This document shows, one piece after another, positions 54,942-64,000 of a DNA stretch of 64,000 bases (its first letter is position 1; each line of letters begins with the position of its first letter). The notes beneath the pieces are model-generated. The model was not told where the DNA came from and did not search any database. It worked only from the letters and a program-made list of their open reading frames with translations. A program made the translations under genes and the position numbers. Source of the DNA: Echinarachnius parma (taxonomy: Eukaryota; Echinodermata; Echinoidea; Clypeasteroida; Echinarachniidae); contig JBAMJV010009139.1 of NCBI GenBank assembly GCA_037951105.1, positions 1 through 64,000 on the forward strand. Direction: 5' to 3'.

Positions 54942-55115
54942 ATGTATTGCGAAACATGCGTTGATATACTACCGAAATTTACCACATTGCCGCCGAAATA
55001 TCACAGTTTCCACGACGATTAAATTAATATGTATTGCGAAACATGCGTTGATATACTACCGAAATTTACCACATTGCCGCCGAAATATCACAATTTCCAC
55101 GACGATTAAATTAAT
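54942..55115. repeat. Tandem duplication, 87 bp x 2
   Basis: Units at 54942 and 55029, ATGTATTGCGAAACATGCGT.., differing at about one base. Confidence 0.95.
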
Positions 55116-55483
55116 AAAATGTCAATTAGCACTGTGAATCTCAGATATGAGCATTATATAAAGCGATGTGCTGTAACGCTCAAATAATAAATCGCAATAT
55201 TTGTCTTTATAAGGGAACACTTTTCGTGACCACTATAGACAGGTGGTCGCTAAGACAAACCTGAAACGTTTGAATGTATATTTGCTTACTCATTGCTATT
55301 AGCTACACAGTTGAAATAATGCATATCTGTAATTTTATGACCATTTAGCACGGCTGCCCTAGACCAACAACTAGTCATATTGCGAAATGTGCAAACCGAA
55401 AATTCCCATATAAATTCGTTTGTTTATTGCGCAATTTTTAACATGTTGCTGTGGTGTAGCCACGGGGGGTATGGGGGCAAATT

Positions 55484-55845
55484 CCCCCGAATAATTCGAC
55501 AAAAACAATACAAAGATAAGGCGAAAATATGTGATAAACAAGATATACAAAGGGTGTACCTCCCAATAATGCAAGTGCCACGCCCTTCCAACTAAGTCCG
55601 ACCAAACTACCATAACTACGTCACTGAGCATCATTAGCAAAACCATAATGATAAGGCATGGTTGGTCAAAATCTGGTGTATCATTACATATCACCTGACT
55701 GGTAAACTTAATAATCAGTCACGTGATCGAGTGGTGGATCATCAACCAAACAAACCCAGTGAGTCATGCTATAGTGATGGCTACGTTCCAACTGAGATAG
55801 GTCGACGGATTGTTTTTACTCTTATCAATGAATAGGCCTATGATT
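55484..55845 (+). repeat. Local segmental duplication, copy 1
   Basis: CCCCGAATAATTCGA .. AAAGGGTGTACCTCCCAAT .. CACTGAGCATCATT .. TACGTTCCAACTGAGATAGG, in the same order as 56500-56878. Confidence 0.8.
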
Positions 55846-56180
55846 TACTCAAGGTACAAATATATTGACGGGGAGGGGCAAGGTGGGGTGTGGGGGGGGG
55901 GGGGGTGTATACGTGTATATGAGTTGGTTGTGTTGTTTAAAAAAAATCTAGATTCACGCATGGAGGGCCACAACTTATATTTTGTTGTGTACTTGTGGCC
56001 TTAAAAAAGGGGTACTTTGGTAAGTGTGTACTTGAAATGAGAACATTTGGCATACATTTGTATACCCAGTTATTTTTACTCGAAACGCCTGTGTTGGACC
56101 TTTGTATATTATACATTTTGAATAATCATGCTTTATTGTCGTCAAATTCTACAGATGTCTTACAAATTGTTAGGTGTATT

Positions 56181-56309
56181 AAGAACTGATGAACACTCCA
56201 TAGACCGCTAATGATTATAGCATACGTGTGTATAGTATGAAGAAGAACTGATGAAATGTACTCCATAGACCGCTAATGATTATAGCATACGTGTTTATAA
56301 TATGAAGAT
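56181..56309. repeat. Tandem duplication, about 63 bp x 2
   Basis: Units start AAGAACTGATGAA at 56181 and 56243 and share CCATAGACCGCTAATGATTA. Confidence 0.92.
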
Positions 56310-56499
56310 AGCTGCATTTTACAGTTTATGCATATAGCCTAAAACCTCGGAAAACTATACATTGTATTGCGAAATAAATCCCTAATTGCTTGTGAGTTGC
56401 GAATTTGAACTTCTAGCTACATGGAAAAAACAGAACAACTAGGACTGGTGCTGTTTCGTAGCTTCAGGAGCGCATGGGAAGGGCAAGGGGTGCACGTGC

Positions 56500-56878
56500 C
56501 CCCCCCCCCCCCAATAATTCGAAAACAAAAAATAAGCAAAGACAAAGGGGAACTCTATGCAAAAATAAATAGATACAAAGGGTGTACCTCCCAATGATTC
56601 ACGTACCAACCCCTCTACCCCCCTCGGAGCTCCCACGCTCCGTCACTGCGCATCATTCACAAAACCATAGTAATGTCTGGTGTATCATCATATTACATGA
56701 TTTCTATATAAAGCATAATCATGTGATCCCGTGACGAAGCAGAGTGCACTTCAGCTAGAATTCAAGAACAAAACAGCAATAACAAAAAACAAGCACACCT
56801 AGGGACCTGAACATTTTGGCTATATACGTTCCAATTGAGATAGGTTGACAGATTGTTTTGACACTCTTATCAATCGTA
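56500..56878 (+). repeat. Local segmental duplication, copy 2
   Basis: Copy of 55484-55845, more diverged in the middle; starts in a C14 run. Confidence 0.8.
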
Positions 56879-57133
56879 ATTAGACATGGAGCTTGGGTGA
56901 CGTCACAGGTCAAAGTCCGATACTCCATCAGCGTACAGCTATTGTGTATGGTAGCATGTCCTTTTACCGGATAATTTTAGTTTGACAGCATAAAACAAAC
57001 ATTAGATGCATCAAATCAAAGTGAAAATTATACGTGCAGCTGCATAAACTCATAAAGAACACATTTGATGTAAAATATCTTCAAGAATTTGTCGATTTTT
57101 CTCCAAATCAACTTTCTTGTAATCAACTTTCTT

Positions 57134-57159
57134 GTGAATGATCCAGGTGGATCATTCAC
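57134..57159. repeat. Perfect palindrome, 12-bp arms
   Basis: GTGAATGATCCA, GG, TGGATCATTCAC. Confidence 0.9.
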
Positions 57160-58420
57160 ACGCAATAATGCTACAAGACTGGAGATAATCATATCGCCCA
57201 TTCGTACACTGTACTGTTCAATAATTGAACGCTAGTATGTTTTAGGACGCCATCGGCAAGGAAAACAGACGGGATATAATACTTTTTTCTACATGTTGCG
57301 GTCTTCAAAACAAGAAAGTCGGTAATCATTATCAATTTATATAAATTGTGGATCACATAAACGAAATTTTGTTTGCATTTGCTAATAAAGGGAGAGAGAA
57401 ATCAGCCGGCAAAAACTGTTTTTGCGTTGGATAGTGCAGCAAGCGGAAGACGATAATCTCCGCACAATGCTATGTACACCTACGTGTGTACGTACCCAGT
57501 TCGTGCTACCCAAGCTAGCCAGGCCAAGCAAGGCTCGGTGAAATTATTGATCAATAAATATCATCATTACACATCAATAACACATTCTATCAAACCGGTT
57601 CTTGTTCTATGAAATAGTACATAATATTATGCTATTAACCTTTGATGTGGTGAATACAAACAACGATGGGCTGATTTTGATCCAGATCCAGATCTTAAAA
57701 ACGTAAACAAACAATTCGCATTCAATTGCACGCGTGGCTCCGTCAATTCTCACGACCGATGGAACCCGGAAGTCTAGATCGGTAATTTCGCGCATGCGCA
57801 GATTATAACTACGAACTGGCTTATTTACTTATGAAGTAAAAAAGTATTGATATTAAATCAGAATGTGATCTCATATTGATGACATACCTGCTGGCCGATT
57901 GCTGTTTGTTGGCGGGGAGTGGAAGGGGTTAGGGTGGGGAGACAAAAGTTAAAACATACGTGTATTTTAGAGAGCTGTATGTACACATATAATAACTCGT
58001 CGGTGACATTACGTACCGGCGAATCTTCAAATTTCGGTCGATTTTTTGATTTTGAGTTTTTGGCATATTTTTGATGTCTATACCCAACTCTATCACATAT
58101 CTGAATTTCAGTCTTCAAAATTCACGATATCATTGATTTTCAGAAATTGATATTATTGTACACGAGCGTGTAATAATTATTATTATAATCCGACATATTT
58201 TGTTTGGATCTGCTATAGCCTGCAACTACTAACAAAGTGTAATATTGATGTCAATGTCAACGTTGTCTACGTTCAATATATGCCACACCTATAGCAGCAG
58301 CGTAGCTAGTTAGTGAGGAGGGTGCACTAAAGTTGACCCCACCCTCTTCTGTTGCAGTTCATCCCTCTCTTCACACTCCATGTTTACCCTTCCGTGGAAA
58401 GCCATAACACGGCGCGCCAG
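57160..58420. other. No recognisable feature
   Basis: Mixed-composition sequence without a repeat shared in the window or a supported ORF. Confidence 0.5.
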
Positions 58421-58423
58421 ACT

Positions 58424-58750
58424 AAAGGAATCTAGTCACTTTGTTGACAAGTGCAAAAAGTGATGAGTGTTTAATGAAAATGTGTATTGGAGTAATCTCA
58501 TATGTCCACGAAATAATGTGTGAAAAATTTACGTTAATTGGAAATTTTTTGGCTGAGATATGAGCAAAGATCCAAAGTGATATTCACTAACTCATTGCAC
58601 TTACTTAGTACACAGCTTAAATTATCCCGTAGACAATTTAACATCTGAACACTTCAATCGTTAATATCTTTTGAACGAAATGAAAAGAAAAAAAACCTGC
58701 CCCATGTTTTTATTATTTATATGAATATGATAAGGTTGAACTGATTTATC
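58424..58750 (+). mobile_element. MITE-A, diverged
   Basis: AAAGGAATCTAGTCACTTTG .. AACACTTCAATCG .. AACGAAATGAAAAG, with its right end lost. Confidence 0.75.
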
Positions 58751-58814
58751 CCCCTTATATTACGCCTGTTGCTCTGTATAGCGATCGACAGATGCTGTTG
58801 GGAGATTACATTTT

Positions 58815-59075
58815 CATTATTTATAAATAATTGCTATTATTCATAAATAATTACAAATCACAACGTCATTATATATAAATAATGAAAACGTAATTTGTCA
58901 TTATTTATGAATAATGAAAATGTGTTTTGTAATTATTTATAAATACTGAAAGATGAATTAAAATTATCTATGAATTATGTAAATTGGCTAATAATTACTT
59001 ACAAATATAAATGTAGATTAACTTGTACTATATGTAAATAATGGTTATTGTTTGTTAAATAATGATTATGTAACA
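58815..59075. repeat. AT-rich degenerate repeat of ATTATTTATAAATAATT
   Basis: Self-complementary ATTTATAAAT words repeat on both strands for 250 bp. Confidence 0.75.
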
Positions 59076-59273
59076 AATAATTTGTCTGTATTATGATATG
59101 TTAACAAACGGCGCCTCATATGCACACACATAAATGAATATTATTTAAATTTAATTGATATTTTACTATCTTCTTTTTTCTCTTCTTTTACGCAGATCTG
59201 ACCGCGTGCCCTCTGTGTGATGTTAAGGCGTTGGTGCTGTCACTACAATTCGGTTGGTCACAGATTGTCACTG

Positions 59274-59375
59274 CGGGTCGCCATTTTGAACTAGGCTAGT
59301 TTGTGCGCACTCCATAGTACTGAGCCAGTGTGCATTCTACACCGTGCGCAAGGCGTTCGCTAGATGGCATCGCGC
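59274..59375 (+). repeat. Interspersed repeat shared with 28122-28240
   Basis: GGTCGCCATTTTGAACTAGG .. TACTGAGCCAGTGTG .. AAGGCGTTCGCTAG. Lies 350 bp before the second Ig-like gene. Confidence 0.7.
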
Positions 59376-59727
59376 GCCTGATTAACTCATCGAACAAGCT
59401 TTGATGGAAACGAGAGAAGGAAACACGGAAATGTACAGACTGATCGCGTATCAGGTAGAATGTCCATTTAGCTTTCGCTGGTCGACGGTCCCTGATTAAT
59501 TGAACACTTTCGTTGCTCCATTGCAAATACTTTTCTTCCAAACGAACTTTTAGTATAACATTAATGATTTCGCACGTGTTCTGGCACATGAGTAGACACG
59601 GTCTACCAGAACTTCTTTATATTGAATGTTTGTGACTCATATTTATCCAACGTAAACTGGCAAAGAAACTGGCAAATACTTTAATATATTATATGCTAAC
59701 ACCGTGTCAAGTCTGCAACATTCCAAC

Positions 59728-60756
59728 ATGGCGTCCGTCAGATGTGGGTATTTGACCATCATTGCGGGAATTGTTATGATAACAGAGCAGCATTTTCTAA
59801 ACGCATACGAAAAAGGAGAGACCGCGTCAATAGAATTCAGTTTTCGTGGTGTTGCCTCGCTGGTTCGCTTTGAACTTGCTATCGGGAACAGGGATCCGTT
59901 TTATCGCGATGGGAACTTCACGGGTATTGGACTCAGTGATGGGCAAGAGTCCCGATTCCGGGTTGACGTTGAGCGCTCGCCATCACCGCATACCGACAAC
60001 AAAATGGACATTGACATCAGCCTCAATATTGACAATATGCAAAGTGAAGACGCTGTCACGTACACTTGCAGATTTCTAGGTAAGCGCGAGGTTGCTGATG
60101 TAGATAAATGGATTACCAAGACATACGGGGTTACCGACGTCCTGTTCCCGCCGGGAAAGGCTGCATGCTCCATAGCTACAGCGCGGAAAGGCAAACCAAG
60201 CAATGGCAGGAAAAGCGACGAAACGACCACAACCGCAGACGTTCAGAAGGTGCATTGCGTAGCAACTGCTGGAAGCAAAATCGGGGATCCTATAATATGT
60301 TACCAAGATGAAACACGTATGTCGCCTCTGCTCTCTGGATCCGAAGATGTGAATAGCTCGCACATCGAGGCAGATTTTTTACTAAATCTGGAATACAAAG
60401 CGGTATCGTGTTGCTCGTCTAGGCTAGATATGCTAACTCCCCTGTCTAATTGCAGCGATTTCGTTTACGAGACACCGATGATATCCTCACCAAAGCCTGC
60501 GCAGAACATCGACACAACAGCCATTCCAAGAAGTGATTCAAGTGATGTCAGTAATGGCGCTAGCGCTTCGAGTTTAAAGGATGATGACGGGAGCCGTGTG
60601 GTGGGTGTCGTGCTGCCTATCGCACTGATACTCGCCGGTATCGTAGTCGCCGGTATCGCAGTATGCTTTTACAAGCGAGTAACACTGGAGGCATATTGGA
60701 AAAGTCGTTCCAAACATTATGAAAAAGCAGAGCCAAACGAAATTGTTATGGCATAA
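59728..60756 (+). CDS. Single-exon Ig-like type I membrane protein with a short tail
   Basis: 342 aa from ATG 59728 (A at -3, G at +4); the reading frame is open slightly further upstream but has no earlier ATG. Signal-like hydrophobic N-terminus (YLTIIAGIVMI). A V-type Ig-like domain at 27-120 is marked by SEDAVTYTC, with C114 as the F-strand Cys; the usual B-strand Cys and C-strand Trp are absent. A second domain at about 135-245 has C147, C177, C191, C228, C229 and C242. Then a Ser/Thr-rich stalk, a TM helix at 291-313 and a 29-aa tail with basic residues and two Tyr but no clear signalling motif. The ORF runs through a donor-like GTAAGC at 60076. No named family recognised. Its single-exon structure and inter-domain linker resemble the receptor at 36790-39009. 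Confidence 0.8.
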   Translation: MASVRCGYLTIIAGIVMITEQHFLNAYEKGETASIEFSFRGVASLVRFELAIGNRDPFYRDGNFTGIGLSDGQESRFRVDVERSPSPHTDNKMDIDISLNIDNMQSEDAVTYTCRFLGKREVADVDKWITKTYGVTDVLFPPGKAACSIATARKGKPSNGRKSDETTTTADVQKVHCVATAGSKIGDPIICYQDETRMSPLLSGSEDVNSSHIEADFLLNLEYKAVSCCSSRLDMLTPLSNCSDFVYETPMISSPKPAQNIDTTAIPRSDSSDVSNGASASSLKDDDGSRVVGVVLPIALILAGIVVAGIAVCFYKRVTLEAYWKSRSKHYEKAEPNEIVMA

Positions 60757-60774
60757 AGGCCAAGTTAGAAAGCT

Positions 60775-60990
60775 CGCCAAGCGTGTGATATAATATGTTC
60801 ACTTAATGATGCGTGAACATTCCATGGTAAATTAGGGCCATATTACCGAGTAATGACTGAAAATATAAAGTCATATTCACTCACTCCTCGCACTGAGTTT
60901 GTACACAGTTGAAAGTCTCCACCAACTGACCAAAGAATTTCAAATCAAAATACGTCAATCATACATATCGTTATGGGCATCGAATTCCAC
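60775..60990 (+). mobile_element. MITE-A fragment
   Basis: GCGTGAACATTCCATGG, ACCGAGTAATGACTGAAAAT and GTTTGTACACAGTTGAAAG in family order, directly after the second Ig-like gene. Confidence 0.65.
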
Positions 60991-61079
60991 GGCAACTCGG
61001 GTTATACTTTTTGGGACGCTGACTGACTTCATTGTGCTGTAACTTCATTATATTATGGAACTGTAGGCTGATTTTATCC

Positions 61080-61649
61080 TTAAAGGGAAAGTTTCCCCAT
61101 CTTCTATTTACCTTTGATTAAGTTATCTACACATTAAAACATACTTTCATGCAAATATGTCCAATGTTTGCCCTCTGAAACAAAGGAGGAGCATCATTCA
61201 AAGTAACTCGCTGTATATGGGCTAATCCCATTCAGCGCGTATAGCGTGGAGGCTGCCATTATATTTGTTGAAACTTGAAACCCGGATTTTGAATTGTTCG
61301 CGCTGAAATGCTACGTCAAACCCGAACAAACAAGCTCGGCCTCTTTTTGTTAGCTCTTGCAGCTCGCACGGTTTGTGCGCAAACACAAGGCAAAAACGTG
61401 AGCCAACAAAAAGAGTAGTTCGGGTTTGACGTCACATTTTAGAGCGATCCGAGTTTCATAAACATCAATGGCAGCCTCCATAATGTACGCGATGAATGGG
61501 ATTATCCCGCACAGCGAGTGACTTTGAATGATGCTCATCCCTTGCATAAAGGGCCAATGTTGGTCGTATTTGCATAACATTCGGTTTTTGTGTAGAGAAC
61601 ATAATCAAAAGTAAATGTATGATGGGGAATCTCTCTCTTTATGGGTTAA
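61080..61649. mobile_element. Long imperfect palindrome MITE (family H)
   Basis: TTAAAGGGAAAGTTTCCCCA.. pairs with ..GATGGGGAATCTCTCTCTTT..GGGTTAA. Arms of about 250 bp include GGAGGCTGCCATTAT and AATGGCAGCCTCC. Confidence 0.85.
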
Positions 61650-61723
61650 AGACGTGCACTATAACTAGACAACACAAACAAATTAAATAGAGCCACCTTT
61701 ATGTACTTGGGGAAGAATCTAAT

Positions 61724-61939
61724 TTGGTAACTCGCGTTACAAAAAAGAGAACACAACACAAATTGAGTGCACCTATATAGTGAAAATCACCATTATACTG
61801 TATAATTATGTAATCCTGGTCAAATATGTTATGCGTTAATTTGACATTTGTATGCGTCCTATATGATGCAATATTGTAATATATTCAATTAGTACTAAAT
61901 TACAGGATGCATAAGACAAGTATTGGTAACTCGCGTTAC
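61724..61939. repeat. Direct 17-mer pair
   Basis: TTGGTAACTCGCGTTAC at 61724-61740 and 61923-61939, otherwise unrelated flanks. Confidence 0.9.
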
Positions 61940-63180
61940 GTTATTTTTGTTGGAAGGTTTTGTTTTTGGCATTAAACAAATATGTTATGGCGCGTAAAAA
62001 GAAAAGGAAATTTTCATCTAAAAAGATACTGTGATATTTAATCATTTTTAGGTACCTTGAGTAATGATTATACCAGCCAAGATTTGATAAAAAAATGAAG
62101 AATATCTAGAAATAAGCACAGGGTAGTTCCATATGTGAATGTTGATGTATGGTTTCAGTTTTCCCTATAAGGAGACACCCGAACATTCAAAAAGAGTTAT
62201 GTGCAATGAAAGGTGTAATCAAAGGATCATGATTTATGAGAAAATAATCCCCCCAAAAGTAAATAAGTTTGACATAGAGCAAATTGCTTGTTTTCAATTC
62301 ATGTCAACCATCCCGTGGAAATTCACTTATAATGAAAGAAACATTTTGAATAAATTTAACCTGTTCCATGTTTAAAATGTAATACAAACATAACGAGGTA
62401 TAATTATGAGAACCGCTTGAGTTCTACGCAAGATTTTTGGGTTTTGACAATCTTTTTAGATAACTTGAACCAGATGTGTGCATTATTTTTAAGGTGCGTG
62501 CTACATCACCCATCCAATGCCTCCCATCCCTGCATGAACGATCGAGATGCAACTTTGAACAAAGTTTGCTCAGTCGGTGTTAACGTCACGACATAGAGAG
62601 CTTCACCCCCTTTGAAAAGCTCTCTACACAACTTTCGCCTTTTCTGCCATAATGACGGCCTAGTTGTTCCAACCGCTATCAAAACTCAGCTGTCCCTGCA
62701 TTCGTTCGATCTCATAATAATTAATTTTCATGCACTTGTTGTTGTTGTTGTTTTGTTTTGTTTCGTTGTCAGAATGAAATTGTATTTTTGTTTATATATT
62801 TTTTCTATGTCATGTTTATAATCACTTATCTGCTTGAATCATGTTGACATTGAAGTATTAGTTCAATTTAATTTTTACGATCATTATATTATTGGTATGT
62901 TGCATAAGGTGCATACAATGTAATACAATTACATATATTCACCGTCGCGATGTTTCCAGATTGAGCTTGTTATTACTTGAAACTACTCATAATCATATCC
63001 CTTAATAGTTTTGCCATATATATGATTTTTGAATACTCAAATAATTGATTTTTAAAACACTATATACTTTATTCTGTTTATAAGCTGGTCAGTACTGTTG
63101 AGTTATTTTTACTTTTGATATTTTTGGTTAAATGTGCAATATGTGAATGTTAATCTCATGTTGTTTAATGTCCACCTCTG
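61940..63180. other. No recognisable feature
   Basis: AT-rich. Short ORFs here have no support. One small stem (AGAGAGCTT..AAGCTCTCT) at about 62596-62627. Confidence 0.5.
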
Positions 63181-63430
63181 CGCACCTTGTCTCTCACTTT
63201 CTTTTTCACTCTTGCCCGCTTGCTTTCTCCTTACCTAACACTCTTTCTTTTTTGTTCTTTCTCGTATTTTCTTTACTCTCATTCTCCTTCTCTGTCTTTC
63301 TTTTTCACTTCCTTTTCCCCTCTCTTTCCCTATTCTGGTTGTTTATTCTTTTCCCCTTTTTGTTCATACACCCTCAACTTAATCTCTTTATATTTCTTAC
63401 TTTCTATTTCACTCTACCTCTCTCTCTAAA
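63180..63430. repeat. CT-rich low-complexity tract
   Basis: Pyrimidine-rich on the + strand (TTTCTTTTTCACTC-type words); yields spurious Ser/Phe/Leu-rich ORFs. Confidence 0.85.
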
Positions 63431-63874
63431 ATGCTAACTCCTCCCTCTCCTTGTCTCACCGCTATAGTTTGCTTGAGGACTTGTATAATTTATCGTTAAT
63501 TATGTTGTTGTATATATAAAACCATTTTTAAAATTTTGAATCTTATGATAATTTTAATTTAGTGTCTTTACGTGCATCAGGTTTTGTGTTTATGATTACG
63601 ATTTATATGTGATTTTGAATATATCAATGAATATTATTATTCTACCATGTGTTTTTATCATGAATAGGTGTACGTGTTACATACAGTACTGAACTATATG
63701 CATTAATCAATTAGTAACAGGAGACAAATTATCTGTGAAGCAACGAGCAAGCAAATAATGTTTACAAACACCTATATTTATTTATTTTATTTATTTCAGG
63801 TATGAAAAAAAAAAAAAACATTATACAAAGGTCCGGAGACCAACAATTATTATACTAATAATACACTGTCTAGA

Positions 63875-63995
63875 GTGCATTGTGTAAATTCATTGCACTC
63901 GAGGCTATGTTATCTGTGCGATGTGCACGAGGCAACGCCGAGTGCGCATGCGCACAGCTAACATAGCCGAGAGTCCATGCATTTACACAATGTAC
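63875..63995. repeat. Inverted repeat with about 45-bp arms
   Basis: GTGCATTGTGTAAATTCATT.. pairs with ..CATGCATTTACACAATGTAC; the arms also share GGCTATGTTANCTGTGCG. May extend beyond the window. Confidence 0.85.
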
Positions 63996-64000
63996 GATAC

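Noticed and set aside
60076..60363. Minus-strand ORF of 95 aa inside the second Ig-like gene
   Set aside because: Shadow of the plus-strand coding frame.
62139..62375. 78-aa ORF as a small gene
   Set aside because: AT-rich, no domain, no splice or codon evidence.

Overview
This is a eukaryotic, animal genomic window: coding sequence is split into short GC-rich exons with canonical GT..AG introns, set in AT-rich, repeat-dense DNA. The protein content (a TRPA cation channel and two single-exon immunoglobulin-type membrane receptors), the abundance of TTAA-flanked MITEs, tRNA-derived SINEs, 3' ends of non-LTR elements and very long poly(G) runs suggest a marine invertebrate, perhaps an echinoderm or another invertebrate deuterostome. 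The species cannot be fixed from the sequence, and the taxon is inference.

Layout. 1-6972: no confident gene; tandem duplications, MITEs and poly(G)-associated repeats, ending in a MITE-in-MITE nest (5765-6690). 6973-31329 (+): a TRPA1-like channel reconstructed here from 22 exons (3627 nt, 1208 codons plus stop, all splice phases compatible). Its 5' end (initiator Met) is not identified. The introns carry many MITEs, SINEs, (GAT)n microsatellites, a minus-strand LINE relic and three decayed copies ('echoes') of neighbouring exon starts. 31330-36780: 3' flank with a 162-bp minisatellite, poly(G) tracts and a nearly perfect 348-bp palindrome. 36790-39009 (+): a 739-aa single-exon receptor with a signal peptide, four Ig-like domains, one TM segment and a long cytoplasmic tail with tyrosine motifs. 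39010-59727: a 20-kb repeat-rich desert with nested transposons, GC-rich degenerate palindromic blocks, local segmental duplications and no supported gene. 59728-60756 (+): a 342-aa single-exon, two-domain Ig-like membrane protein with a short tail. 60757-64000: MITEs, a repeated 17-mer and a terminal hairpin.

Working together. The TRPA gene is a sensory-type channel with no functional tie to its neighbours that the sequence shows. The two Ig-like receptors, 20 kb apart, share intronless structure, type I topology and a similar inter-domain linker, so they may belong to one local receptor family; one has a long putative signalling tail and the other a short one. The most informative non-genic signals are the paired empty and filled MITE sites that show a TTAA target, the three exon echoes inside the TRPA gene, and the absence of poly(G) runs of 10 or more over the roughly 31 kb around the TRPA gene.
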